From: Cupriavidus pampae
GTDB lineage: Bacteria > Pseudomonadota > Gammaproteobacteria > Burkholderiales > Burkholderiaceae
Assembly (NCBI RefSeq): GCF_914271485.1
Contig: NZ_CAJZAG010000001.1
Span: 806,001 to 870,000, forward strand
Direction: 5' to 3'
Length of the DNA: 64,000 bases
Shown: positions 18,701 through 27,588 of the stretch, one piece after another
How positions within the stretch are numbered: the stretch's first letter is position 1
Layout: each line of letters opens with the position of its first letter
Translations under genes and position numbers: made by a program
The notes under the pieces: generated by a model
What the model was told of the DNA's origin: nothing
What the model saw: the letters and a program-made list of their open reading frames with translations, nothing else
Database searches by the model: none

Positions 18701-20170
18701 CTACGACGCCTTGCGCTTCAATCGGCGATAGCCGACCACGATGCCGCTGACCGACATGGCTGTCCCGATCAGCGACAGCAGCCACATCACGATATCCCAC
18801 GCCGGGCGGTGGCGCAGCAGCGCGTTGAGATCCCAGCTGTGCACCGCATGGAATAGCCAGCGATACGTGCGGCGGCTGTCGTCGGAGCGGCCCGCGACGA
18901 GGCCGGTGGCCGGGTCGATATAGGCCCACGTGCCGGCCACATCGTCGAAACGCACGCGCAGCACCGGTAGCGTGCGCGGTGAGTGATGGCGATACCAGTA
19001 CGCGTCGTCATGGTGCTGGATCGCGCTGTCGGTCACCGCCGCTTTGGGTAGCAGGGTGGTGGCCGCGCGCGTGAGTTCGGCGGTCTGCCAGACCACAGGC
19101 GTACCAGTGACGGCATCGAGCGTCTGCGTGCGCCCCGCGCCATCGCTGACGAGCAGCAGCGCGCGGCCGCCGACCCATGCCATGCGGATCTCGCGCGCGT
19201 CGGGCACGCGCGTCATGACCTCGCGCCATGCCGGCTGCGGAAAGGTGGTCGCGGCGTGCCCCGCATACCGCTGCAGTGCCGCGTCGTCGAAGCCGCGTCC
19301 GCTGAACCATTGGTTGGGATTGACCGACAGCCAGCCGCTCGCCAGCCAGAACACCAGAAACAACGCCCCGGCCAGCCCGGCCACATGATGCCAGGCCATC
19401 CAGCCGTGATACGGCGACATACCGCCCACGCTGCCGTGCGCAAAGCGCCGACGCACGCGCAGCCGCAGGATGCCGATCCAGATGCCGGTCACCGCCACCA
19501 CGAGGCATGGCCCCGAGGTCCACATCACGACCTGTCGCCACAACGGCGGGTCCTTGCGGATTGGCGTGAAGTACAGCCAGTGCGGCACCGAGCCGAGCCA
19601 GTTCCAGAAGCGTTCGGCCCGTTGGGTGTCGCGCATGACCTCGCCCGTGCGCGCGGAGACGTAGAGCTCGGTGCCGTGCCCATCGTCGATGGCGATGCGA
19701 TGCAGCGGCCGCCAGGCATTGAGGCCATTCGGTACAGTCCACTGGTCGCGGTCGGTGGTGTCGAGCCAGTGTGCCGGGGCGCGCGCAAAGCGTTGCGCGA
19801 TGGCGCGCGCGGCGTCCGCGTCCACGGCCTCGATGCGCGTGCCATCGGTGGCGTCGATCGTATGCGGCCGGCCGCGTCGGTCGACGATGCGGTACACCGG
19901 CCGGTCTCCGGCGAGTTCGAAGCGCAGATTGCGCGGGAACGCGTCGAGGCCCGCGGAGTGCATCGCGGTGTCAGGCGTCACCCGCGGCGCGGCGGCCACC
20001 AATGGCGACAACCCCGCGAGTCGCTCGGCCTCCGTCAGCGACGGAAACGCGACGTACATCATCACCACGCCCGAGACGAACCACATCGCGATCAGCACGC
20101 AGCCGGCGATACCCATCCAGCGATGGATCAGGTAGAGCCAGCGCCGGATCGCTTTCCACCCGCCGTGCAT
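18701..20170 (-). CDS. PepSY-associated TM-helix protein
   Basis: 489 residues. A first membrane helix (LYLIHRWMGIAGCVLIAMWFVSGVVMMY) with the HRW motif, two periplasmic PepSY-like segments (for example TPDTAMHSAGLDAFPRN and ARAIAQRFA), a central helix pair (PCLVVAVTGIWIGILRL and GLAGALFLVFWLASGWLSV) and a last one (WDIVMWLLSLIGTAMSVSGIVVGY). Family members sit beside TonB receptors and are thought to reduce ferric siderophores or otherwise release metal in the periplasm. Its ATG is eight bases after the receptor stop, with GAGGGT as ribosome site, so both are co-transcribed. Confidence 0.88.
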   Translation of the reverse strand: MHGGWKAIRRWLYLIHRWMGIAGCVLIAMWFVSGVVMMYVAFPSLTEAERLAGLSPLVAAAPRVTPDTAMHSAGLDAFPRNLRFELAGDRPVYRIVDRRGRPHTIDATDGTRIEAVDADAARAIAQRFARAPAHWLDTTDRDQWTVPNGLNAWRPLHRIAIDDGHGTELYVSARTGEVMRDTQRAERFWNWLGSVPHWLYFTPIRKDPPLWRQVVMWTSGPCLVVAVTGIWIGILRLRVRRRFAHGSVGGMSPYHGWMAWHHVAGLAGALFLVFWLASGWLSVNPNQWFSGRGFDDAALQRYAGHAATTFPQPAWREVMTRVPDAREIRMAWVGGRALLLVSDGAGRTQTLDAVTGTPVVWQTAELTRAATTLLPKAAVTDSAIQHHDDAYWYRHHSPRTLPVLRVRFDDVAGTWAYIDPATGLVAGRSDDSRRTYRWLFHAVHSWDLNALLRHRPAWDIVMWLLSLIGTAMSVSGIVVGYRRLKRKAS

Positions 20171-20178
20171 GGCGACCC

Positions 20179-22401
20179 TCAGAAGTAGAAGTTCGCCGAC
20201 AACTCCGCCGAGCGCGGCCGGCCGAGCAGCCATTGCTGGCCGCCGTTGGCCACGGCCTCGGCGTAGTCGCGGTTGAACAGGTTGTACACGCGCAGTGACA
20301 GCGCCGCCTGCCTGGTCACGCGCCATGACAGCACCGTATCCACCACGGTATAGCTCGGCACCCGCACCGTGTTGGCATTGTCCGCATAGCGCCCGCCGAC
20401 ATAACGCAGGCCCGCGCCAAATTGCCACTGCGGCAGGAATGCCCACGTGAGCCAGGCGTTGGCCGCCTGCTGCGGCACGCTCGTCGGCACATTGCCCGCG
20501 CGCGAAACCAGCCGGCCACCGACTGACTCGTTGAAGTCCTCGTATCGGGCGCGCAGCACGGTGCCATTGACGTCGAGCCGCAGCCCGCGCAGCACCTCGA
20601 TGCTCGCCGAGGCTTCGAGTCCGCGCGACGATTGTTCGCCCACCTGCTGCGTGATGGCAGGGTTCACCGGATCACGTGACAGCAGATCGTTCTTGCGGAT
20701 CTCGTACGCCGCAAACGTCCATTCGCCACGCTTGTTCCAGAACGATTGCTTGACACCAACCTCGGCCTGCTTGCCCGTCGCAAGGTTGAAGTTGCGCTGC
20801 GCATCGGACGTGGTGACCAGCGCGCCGAGCGGATCGGTCGCGGTGGCGTACTGCGCGTACACGGCCAGGTCCGGCGTGAACTGGTACACCGTGCCCGCGC
20901 GCCACGTGGTGTTGGCAAAGGTCTTGTCGAAACCGGTGCCCGCGATCAGGTCGCCGCGCGAAAAGTCCGCATGGTCGAAGCGCACGCCGCCAATGATCGA
21001 CCACTGCTGCGTGAGCGCGATGCGATGCTCGCCAAATAGCGCGTACTGCGTGGTGTGCGTGCGATAGCGCGGCGAGGTGAACACGCCCGGCGGGCTGAAG
21101 AATACGCCGGGGTTGAAGTTGTACGCATCCACCGTCGACGTACCGCCATACGGCGAATTGCTGGAGTGCGTGAAGTTGATGCGATTGACGTCGAAACCGA
21201 CCGTGGTCGTGTTGTCGAGGCCGAACAGCTTGCTCTTCATCGTCAGGTCGGCACGATCGCCCACCTGTTCCTGGTCGTGCAGGATCTCGAGGTAGTCGGT
21301 GCGGCGTACCTGACCCGTGGCGGGGAGATAGCTATAGGTTTCGGCGTCGCGCCAGTGACGCTGGCTGGTCAGGTAATAGAACTGGTTGCGCACCGATACG
21401 CGCTCGTTCGGCGTCCATTCGGCCGCCAGCCGTGTCCAGCGATCGCGGTACGTGATATCGGCATCGGCAACGTTGTAGTTCTTCTTGCGCAGCGAGCGGT
21501 CGAGGCTGCCGCCCACGAGCGGCGTGCCGAGATATTCCATCGGATGCTGGCTACCGTCGTCATAGGACAGCGTCAGGTTGAAATCGCGCGAGACGTCGAG
21601 GCGCACCGCGGCGGACACCATGAGGTTGCGCGAATCGCCACGATCGACCCAGCCGGCCGAGCGGTTGTACGCGGTGGCAAAACGATAGGACAGGTTCTCG
21701 TTGACCGCGCCACCGCTGTCGAACGCGACGCGCGCGGTTTTCTGGGAGCCGCCCGTGATCTGCAACTCGTTCTGGATCGGCCCCCTGAACGGCTTCTTGG
21801 GCACCACGTTGATCACGCCGCCGATCGCGCCTTCGCCATACATGACGGAAGCCGGGCCACGCAGGATCTCGATGCGATCCGCCGACCAGGTATCGAACGG
21901 GAACGTGACCGTACCAGCCGCCACGTACAGGCGTGTGCCGTCATAGAGCTGCATCACCGAGCCCTGGCCGGCAAAGCCGCGCGCGGCCAGCGAGGTGCCG
22001 CCGTTGCCGGGCGCCGGGTTGGCGGTAATGCCGGTGGCGCGCGTCACGGCCTCGCGCACGGTCTGGTCGCCACGCTCGCGGATGGTTTCGCCGGTCAGCA
22101 CCTCGACGCTCGCGGGCGTTTCCATCGGCGTCAGGCCCAGGCGGCTGCCAGTGCTGTCAGGCGTGGTGAGCGCGAGGCCCGGATAGGCCGATTCACTGAC
22201 GACGACCGGCGGCAATGCGGCATCCGCGGTGGCGGTCGCGGTCTGCGCAAGGGCGTGATGGGGCAGTTGAAACGTTGCCAGCGCGCCGAGGGAAATGGCG
22301 AGCATGCGGGAGGGAAGGCAGGAAGGGATGCGCGATGCAGCGGCGCGTGCCGGCATGGCCGCAGGGCGGCGGCCGAAAGTATAAATGGCGTTGTGTTTCA
22401 T
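20179..22401 (-). CDS. TonB-dependent outer-membrane receptor, siderophore-receptor class
   Basis: About 740 residues. Signal sequence (MPARAAASR...HHALAQ), a plug domain (TPMETPASVEVLTGETIRERG, ARGFAGQGSVMQLYDGTRLY, RIEILRGPASVMYGEGAIGGVINVVPKKP) and a 22-strand barrel ending in SANFYF with the terminal Phe. By sequence it resembles FhuE/FecA-like siderophore receptors. The leader upstream carries a B12-box, so cobalamin or a cobalt compound may be the actual or additional ligand. The ATG at 22401 (MKHNAIYTFG) gives a long but plausible leader peptide; later ATGs in the leader are also possible. Confidence 0.88.
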   Translation of the reverse strand: MKHNAIYTFGRRPAAMPARAAASRIPSCLPSRMLAISLGALATFQLPHHALAQTATATADAALPPVVVSESAYPGLALTTPDSTGSRLGLTPMETPASVEVLTGETIRERGDQTVREAVTRATGITANPAPGNGGTSLAARGFAGQGSVMQLYDGTRLYVAAGTVTFPFDTWSADRIEILRGPASVMYGEGAIGGVINVVPKKPFRGPIQNELQITGGSQKTARVAFDSGGAVNENLSYRFATAYNRSAGWVDRGDSRNLMVSAAVRLDVSRDFNLTLSYDDGSQHPMEYLGTPLVGGSLDRSLRKKNYNVADADITYRDRWTRLAAEWTPNERVSVRNQFYYLTSQRHWRDAETYSYLPATGQVRRTDYLEILHDQEQVGDRADLTMKSKLFGLDNTTTVGFDVNRINFTHSSNSPYGGTSTVDAYNFNPGVFFSPPGVFTSPRYRTHTTQYALFGEHRIALTQQWSIIGGVRFDHADFSRGDLIAGTGFDKTFANTTWRAGTVYQFTPDLAVYAQYATATDPLGALVTTSDAQRNFNLATGKQAEVGVKQSFWNKRGEWTFAAYEIRKNDLLSRDPVNPAITQQVGEQSSRGLEASASIEVLRGLRLDVNGTVLRARYEDFNESVGGRLVSRAGNVPTSVPQQAANAWLTWAFLPQWQFGAGLRYVGGRYADNANTVRVPSYTVVDTVLSWRVTRQAALSLRVYNLFNRDYAEAVANGGQQWLLGRPRSAELSANFYF

Positions 22402-22444
22402 CGAATGCCGGGCGACCCCGCCCGTGCTGTCTGTAACGATGATG

Positions 22445-22557
22445 ACCACAGGCCGGTATCCGGGCTTGCAGGCTGGGACCCAAATGTCCCCGGATCGCGC
22501 CGCCTTCCCACGCGGAACATAGGCTTGTAGCGTATGGCCGCACAGTGACTGCCGGCC
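22445..22557 (-). promoter_or_regulatory. Cobalamin-riboswitch-like leader
   Basis: Read on the minus strand, 22467-22450 is AAGCCCGGATACCGGCCT, which fits the B12-box consensus at 17 of 18 positions. Upstream are GGGAAGGCGGCGCGATCCG (conserved GGGAA core, GGTG changed to GGCG), then a hairpin GGGAC-N6-GTCCC at 22490-22475, and GGCCGG at 22557-22552, complementary to the CCGGCC in the B12-box, which would close the outer helix. A short GGGCG/CGCCC hairpin just before the receptor ATG could be the expression platform. The usual CCCGCAACTGT part is missing, so this is a short or degenerate version. Confidence 0.6.
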
Positions 22558-22859
22558 GCGTAAATGCGGCCGTCGTGGCGAAATCCTGATCCTGCTTACC
22601 GTTGCGGGGGCAGCACAGGCATGACCGCCGAATACTCGAGGTTTAATAACCCGAGCGTGCGCGGCGCACCTGTTTCCCGTTTAACCCAAGCCTCGCGGCA
22701 TGGGCACCTGCAATCCCTGGTCGCGCGGCGTCATAACGCTATAACGTCGTGGCGGCGCGATTGGCGCGCATTGTACTGGGCTACAGACGTTTTGCGTCGG
22801 AATTGTTACCAGGGGACCGGGGGCGCGGACTGGTGGTTGCAAAACGGGGGGAGGGCGGT

Positions 22860-22883
22860 AAAAGGACCCGCCTGGCGGGCCCC
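22860..22883 (-). terminator. Intrinsic terminator after marR
   Basis: On the minus strand GGGCCCGC and GCGGGTCC form a stem of about eight to nine pairs (one G-T wobble) with a 3-base loop, followed by TTTT, 21 bases past the MarR stop. The other strand has no T-run, so it serves the MarR gene only. Confidence 0.75.
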
Positions 22884-22903
22884 AAAAACTTCAAGCCATG
22901 CAA

Positions 22904-23344
22904 TCAGTTGCGTGTCGCGAATTTCTGCAGCAGACGTCCGAACTCGGAGAACTCGTTTTCGGAAAATGCTTTCAGGCGCTCATTGAGCACTTCGGGAGCA
23001 ATTTCCGGGATCTGCTCGGCGACGGATCGGCCCTTCTCGGTCAGTTCCAGATTGACCACCCGACGGTCGTCGATGCTGCGACTTCGCGCAAGCAATCCCT
23101 TTTCCTCGAGCTTGTCCAGCATGCGCGTCATCAGGCCGCTGTCGATGCCGAGCATCTTGCTGATTTCGAACGGAGTGGAGGCGGAACCCCGCATCAGCGT
23201 CATCAAAATGCCCATTTGCTGACCGTTGATGTCGAGTGGCCGCAACGCGCAGTCCATCTCCATCAGCAGGCAATTACGGGCCCGGTTTAAGTGAAAACCA
23301 ATGCTCTGAGTGAGCAGGAAGTTATCCCTATCGTAGTGCTTCAC
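22904..23344 (-). CDS. MarR-family transcriptional regulator
   Basis: 146 residues with a complete winged helix: TPFEISKMLGIDSGLMTRMLDKLEEKGLLARSRSIDDRRVVNLELTEKGR. It probably binds a palindrome near its own promoter in the AT-rich region upstream and responds to an aromatic or oxidising ligand, the normal mode of the family. No divergent target gene is adjacent: the next gene upstream, an AhpD-like protein, is on the same strand 395 bases away. The gene ends in a clear intrinsic terminator. Confidence 0.9.
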   Translation of the reverse strand: MKHYDRDNFLLTQSIGFHLNRARNCLLMEMDCALRPLDINGQQMGILMTLMRGSASTPFEISKMLGIDSGLMTRMLDKLEEKGLLARSRSIDDRRVVNLELTEKGRSVAEQIPEIAPEVLNERLKAFSENEFSEFGRLLQKFATRN

Positions 23345-23739
23345 GGCGTCATCCCCTTAAGTCAAAAGCGGATTCTTCTCTGACCGGGCCTCGCGTAAAA
23401 GCATCGGGTCGGTATATCAGGTTGTGACTGAAAGGTCTGTGTGTTACCCGGAAAACCTTGTCACACTTGACGATTGCATCCGCGACAGCATCGCCGATAT
23501 CATTTTGATCTTAACTTTAAGAAATGTGAATTAAATTTTATTGTGAGACGTATTAGATATCTTTTAATTGACGTTTTTGGTGACTTTTGTGCAATCCCCC
23601 GAATGGGTGAATAATCTGTATTTATTGTTCGAACATAATGATTTTATGTTGTAGGTTTATTACCGTTGCCCCCGCAAGCTTCATTCCGCGAAACGAAATA
23701 TGCAAGGGGGCAACGAAACCTCGCGACGACGCAGGGCGT
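23345..23739. other. AT-rich non-coding gap
   Basis: A 395-base stretch with no credible ORF. From about 23500 to 23665 it is markedly AT-rich in a genome that is otherwise strongly GC-rich, with runs such as AATTAAATTTTATTG and CTTTTAATTGACG. It precedes marR (minus strand) and follows the AhpD-like gene. It may hold the marR promoter and bind an H-NS/MvaT-like silencer, or be a relic of transferred DNA. Confidence 0.6.
23665..23714. repeat. Inverted repeat after ahpD-like gene
   Basis: GTTGCCCCC (23665-23673) and GGGGGCAAC (23706-23714) make a perfect 9-bp stem around a 32-base loop, 26 bases beyond the stop of the AhpD-like gene. There is no T-run, so it is at most a rho-linked or stabilising hairpin, or an operator. 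Confidence 0.45.
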
Positions 23740-24282
23740 TTAAATGGCCGGCGCTGCGGGGAAATCCAGCACGGTGTCATTGACGCGATTGATCATGTTG
23801 GTGAACAGGATCGCGCTGATGGCCTGGATCGCTTCCACGATCTGACGATCGTTATAACCGGCCGCCTTGACGCGCTCGACGCTCGCCGCCGGCACCGTGC
23901 CGTGCGTGGAAACAATCTCCACGGCGAAGCGAACCAGCGCGTCGGTCCTGGCGTCGTCCGGGTAGCTGCCACGGCGCAGTTGCTGGGTCTGCTCGACCGT
24001 GTATCCGGACATCTTGCCCGTCACGGTGTGCGCGGCCAGGCAATAGTCGCAGCCGCTGACTTCGCTGACGGACAGGTTGATCGCCTCCAGTTCGCGGGCG
24101 GACAGCGTGCCCTGCTTGAGCACCTGACCGGTACCCAACGCATTGGCCAGCACGGCGGGCGCATTGCTGCCGATCGCGGCATAGGCGTTGGGGACCTTGC
24201 CGACGGCCTTCTTGATGGCGCCGAACAGTTCGGCGGTCTGGCCGGTGGCTTCGTTGACGGCGATGGTTTGCAGACGGGACAT
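23740..24282 (-). CDS. AhpD-like carboxymuconolactone decarboxylase-family peroxidase
   Basis: 180 residues. The CMD fold signature is clear: E-VSGCDYCLAAH holds the redox CxxC and the histidine of the AhpD proton relay, within SARELEAINLSVSEVSGCDYC. Proteins of this kind reduce peroxides or recycle thiol donors. The ATG at 24282 is chosen because AGGAGA lies eight bases upstream; the longer frame has no ribosome site. It is divergent from an AraC-type gene 129 bases away that probably regulates it. Confidence 0.88.
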   Translation of the reverse strand: MSRLQTIAVNEATGQTAELFGAIKKAVGKVPNAYAAIGSNAPAVLANALGTGQVLKQGTLSARELEAINLSVSEVSGCDYCLAAHTVTGKMSGYTVEQTQQLRRGSYPDDARTDALVRFAVEIVSTHGTVPAASVERVKAAGYNDRQIVEAIQAISAILFTNMINRVNDTVLDFPAAPAI

Positions 24283-24411
24283 GATGCATTCTCCTGGTTT
24301 CGTTTGGGTTGCGCGATTTGTGTGATGCGCTTCCATGGACTCAATGGTAGATACGTACGCGAATCGAATGAGTTAGTATTGGCGCAACTTTTTGCTCAAT
24401 CGTCTCATCGC

Positions 24412-25404
24412 ATGGATACGCTCAGCGAGTTCGTCCGCCTGTTGTCTCCCTCCGGAACCGTAGATCTGCAATGCCGCGTGGCGGGAGCCTGGTCCGCGCA
24501 CAATGAACAGGCGGCGCCTGGTCACGTGCCGTATCACGTGATACTCGACGGCAACGCCGAACTGACCGTCGGCCGCGAGGCATTGCGGCTGGTCGCCGGC
24601 GACGTGCTGCTGTTTCCGCATGGCGCCGCCCATACGATGCGCGCCATGCATCGCGGTGCGCGCAACGCGCCGACGCAGCATTTCAATGGTGTGGTCACGG
24701 AGATCCGCGTAGAGGGCGCGGCGGAGCCACTGAATATCCTGTGTGGCACGTTCATGCTCAACCCAGCCTCCACGCTGTTGCTGCGCACGTTGCCCGAGTA
24801 CCTGCACGTGCCGACCGCTCATGGCGCCGCCCAGGGGGCCGACGGTGACGGCGAGCCCGAGGCCCGGCACGGCAACGAGGTGGCGTGGCTGCGTGGGCTG
24901 ATCGGCATGATGCATGCGGAGTCCGATGCGCCGCGACCTGGCAGTGCGGCGATCGTCGCCGACCTGTCCACTGCACTGTTCACGGTGCTGATGCGCACGA
25001 TCATGGCGCGCGGCGGCGTAGCGCACAGCCTGTTCGCGCTGATGGCGGACGCGCGCCTGGCACCCGCGATCGCGGCGATCGTGCGGGCACCGGAACAGGC
25101 CTGGACGCTGGAAGACATTGCGGCCGAGTGCAACATGTCACGGGCCACGCTGGCGCGGCATTTCACGCAGGTGGGCGGCCTGACGCCGCTCGAGCTGGTG
25201 ACGTCGCTGCGCATGGAGCGGGCGGCACGCCTGTTGCGCGAGGGCAACCTGTCGGCGGCCGCGGTGGCGGAGCAGTGCGGGTATGCGTCGCAGGCGGCCT
25301 TCGGGCGCCTGTTCGCGCAGCATTTCGACGTGGCACCGGGTGCATATCGACGCGCCGAGCGCGACCGCCGCGCGCATGCGGCGGGGGCGGCGGGGGCCAC
25401 CTGA
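24412..25404 (+). CDS. AraC-family regulator with cupin domain
   Basis: 330 residues. An N-terminal cupin_6 sensor domain (residues about 1-200; VPYHVILDGNAELTVG, DVLLFPHGAAHTM) is followed by two AraC helix-turn-helix motifs in the last 100 residues (WTLEDIAAECNMSRATLARHF; GNLSAAAVAEQCGYASQAAFGRLFAQHF). This architecture usually controls a divergent oxidoreductase or CMD-family gene, here the AhpD-like one. The ATG at 24412 gives the typical MDTLSEFVRLL start. Its stop lies in a tandem GGCCACCTGA duplication at 25395-25414. Confidence 0.9.
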   Translation: MDTLSEFVRLLSPSGTVDLQCRVAGAWSAHNEQAAPGHVPYHVILDGNAELTVGREALRLVAGDVLLFPHGAAHTMRAMHRGARNAPTQHFNGVVTEIRVEGAAEPLNILCGTFMLNPASTLLLRTLPEYLHVPTAHGAAQGADGDGEPEARHGNEVAWLRGLIGMMHAESDAPRPGSAAIVADLSTALFTVLMRTIMARGGVAHSLFALMADARLAPAIAAIVRAPEQAWTLEDIAAECNMSRATLARHFTQVGGLTPLELVTSLRMERAARLLREGNLSAAAVAEQCGYASQAAFGRLFAQHFDVAPGAYRRAERDRRAHAAGAAGAT

Positions 25405-25560
25405 GGCCACCTGAGGGCGGTCAGCGGGCTGTTTCGCCTGCGGCAAGGGACGTGGCCGCCACCTGGCGTGTCAGCGGCCATCCGGTGGCGAGCGCCGATC
25501 GCGCGGTATAACCTTCAGAGACGTTGCTTTGCTGGTTAATCGTCATTGCGGGAGGTAGCC

Positions 25561-26496
25561 ATGGCGGCCCGTTCCATCGCGTCGTTGTCGATCAGCTTCG
25601 GCCTGGTCTCGATTCCGGTGAAGGTCTTCTCGGCCACCGAAAGCAAATCCGCGGTCGGCTTCAACCTGCTGCACAAGGGCTGCGGTTCGCGGCTGCGGCA
25701 GCAGTACATCTGCCTGAAAGAGGGCGTGGTGGTCGACCGTGCGGACATGGTCAAGGGCTACGAGTTCGAGAAGGACCGGTATGTCACGTTCACGCCGGAA
25801 GAGCTCGATGCGCTCGAAGAGGCCGCGCAGCAGACCATCGATATCGTGGCCTTTATGCCAGTGGGCGCGATCGATCCGATCTACTTCGACAAGGCCTATT
25901 ACCTCGGCCCCGACAAGCGTGGCGCCAAGCCGTACAACCTGCTGGCCGAGGCCATGCGTGACAGCGGCACCTGCGCGCTGGCCAAGTGGTCGTGGAAGGG
26001 CAAGCAGTACATGGTGCAGATTCGCGTGGGCGACGATGGCCTGATCCTGCAGCAGTTGCTCTATGCCGACGAGGTCCGCTCGATGGCGGACCTGCACGTG
26101 GAGCGCGTAGATATCCAGCCGGCCGAGCTATCGCTTGCACAACAACTGATCGCGCAGAACTCGGTCGAGGGCTACGACGCGACGGCCTACGTTGACGACG
26201 AAAAGCAGCGCATTCTCGAACAGATCGACCAGAAGATCGCCGGCAAGAAGATCACGGTGGCCGCCGAGGCGCCGCCGACGTCCGGCGGCGAGGTGATCGA
26301 CCTGATGGAGGCACTGCGCAAGAGTATCGGCGCCAACAAGCGCACGCCCGCGGCCGGCAAGGGTGGCGAGAAGCCCGCGCGGTCCGAGAAAACCGTCGAG
26401 AAGATCGACAAGGCCGCGGCGCCACGCAAGACCGCGAAGCGCGCGGCGGCGATACCGGCGCCGGCGGCCGCGCCGAAGCGTGCCGCGCGCAAGTGA
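25561..26496 (+). CDS. ku: Non-homologous end-joining protein Ku
   Basis: 311 residues. The bacterial Ku core runs from ARSIASLSISFGLVSIPVKVFSATE to about residue 260, including the KGYEFEKDRYVTFTPEELDAL strand and the ELSLAQQLI helix. A Lys/Ala-rich basic tail follows and probably aids DNA binding or LigD recruitment. Ku homodimers ring double-strand break ends and recruit the ligase LigD. No ligD is present in the window. The start ATG at 25561 has GGAGG six bases upstream. The next gene, a MerR-TPR protein, begins 41 bases later. Confidence 0.93.
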   Translation: MAARSIASLSISFGLVSIPVKVFSATESKSAVGFNLLHKGCGSRLRQQYICLKEGVVVDRADMVKGYEFEKDRYVTFTPEELDALEEAAQQTIDIVAFMPVGAIDPIYFDKAYYLGPDKRGAKPYNLLAEAMRDSGTCALAKWSWKGKQYMVQIRVGDDGLILQQLLYADEVRSMADLHVERVDIQPAELSLAQQLIAQNSVEGYDATAYVDDEKQRILEQIDQKIAGKKITVAAEAPPTSGGEVIDLMEALRKSIGANKRTPAAGKGGEKPARSEKTVEKIDKAAAPRKTAKRAAAIPAPAAAPKRAARK

Positions 26497-26537
26497 AGCC
26501 AGGCTGCGCTCGACGCTAAAGGAGAACTGACCCGGCC

Positions 26538-27458
26538 ATGGACGCCTACACGATGCGCGACGTCCAGGCGCTGCTCGGCATTTCGCGCACGGTGGTCACC
26601 GCGTTGATCGCCGCCGGTGTGGTGGCGCCGCGGCGCGGGCCGCGCCGCGAGTATCGCTTTACGTTTCAGGATGTGGTGCTGCTGCGTACCGCGCAATCGT
26701 TGCGCGCCTCGCATGTGCCCACACGCCACATTACGCGCTCGCTGCGGCGCCTGCAGGAACTCGGTCAGCCGGGGCAACCGCCGACGGGCGTGCGCGTGGC
26801 GGCCGCCGGCCGCGATGTGACCGTACGCGACCGGCAGGGCCAGTGGCAGGTGGATACCGGCCAGTTTGTGCTGGACTTCGACCGGCCCGATACGCGCCCC
26901 GAGCGCGGGGGCGGGCGTGCGACGGGAGCGGGCGCGGTGCTGGTGATGCAGCGTCCGACCACGCGCGGCGAGGCGGCGCGCAAGGCGTCGGCACCGGGCG
27001 CGTGCCTGCCGTCCGAGCTGGCCGACCCCGCTGAGGTGCCACAGCTCGACGCGGCGGCCGAGTTCGAGCGCGGCGTGGCCATCGAGGCCGACGCGCCCGA
27101 CGACGCCAAAGTGGCGTACGCCCGCGCGCTGCAGGCCGATCCCATGTATCTCGATGCCTATCTGAACCTCGGCTGCCTGCTGTGCGACAGCGGCTGCTTC
27201 GAAGAGGCCGTCGTACTCTATCGCGCGGCACTGCAACGCCTGCCCGATCACCCGGTGCTGCACTTCAACCTCGGCGTCGCGCTCGAGGACGCCGGCCGAC
27301 AGCGCGAGGCGCTGGCCAGCTATCACGCGTGCATCGACCTCGCGCCCGATTTTGCCGATGCGCACTACAACGCCGCGCGGTTGCACGAGGCGCTCGGTGA
27401 TCCGCATCGCGCGATCCGTCACTACAACCAGTACCGCAAGCTCGAACCCACTGTCTGA
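26538..27458 (+). CDS. MerR-type helix-turn-helix protein with TPR domain
   Basis: 306 residues. Residues 1-75 form a MerR-like DNA-binding domain (YTMRDVQALLGISRTVVTALIAAGVVAPRRGPRREYRF) and about 170-306 hold at least three TPR units (AYLNLGCLLCDSGCFEEAVVLYRAALQRLP; VLHFNLGVALEDAGRQREALASYHACIDLAP). A charged, Gly/Arg-rich linker lies between. There is no MerR dimerisation helix or metal site. It probably forms a transcript with ku and may regulate or assemble the repair factors; that role is inferred from position only. Confidence 0.8.
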   Translation: MDAYTMRDVQALLGISRTVVTALIAAGVVAPRRGPRREYRFTFQDVVLLRTAQSLRASHVPTRHITRSLRRLQELGQPGQPPTGVRVAAAGRDVTVRDRQGQWQVDTGQFVLDFDRPDTRPERGGGRATGAGAVLVMQRPTTRGEAARKASAPGACLPSELADPAEVPQLDAAAEFERGVAIEADAPDDAKVAYARALQADPMYLDAYLNLGCLLCDSGCFEEAVVLYRAALQRLPDHPVLHFNLGVALEDAGRQREALASYHACIDLAPDFADAHYNAARLHEALGDPHRAIRHYNQYRKLEPTV

Positions 27459-27588
27459 CAGGCGTCACTCCCTCGGGCGAGGGGTAGGGATGAGAACGGA
27501 GCCCCGGCAATGTGGCGGTGTAGGACGCGCGCCGACATCCGTAGCGCGCGGGCATCCTCACAATCGAGCGGGGGAACGTGTCGGAGGG

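Noticed and set aside
22564..22986. 140-codon plus-strand frame between the receptor leader and marR
   Set aside because: No ribosome site or domain, overlaps the terminator and the end of marR; treated as chance.
27490..27588. Earlier start for the CSS-EAL protein
   Set aside because: A good ribosome site exists, but the added 33 residues are Arg/Gly-rich and unlike membrane-protein N-termini; kept as an alternative only.
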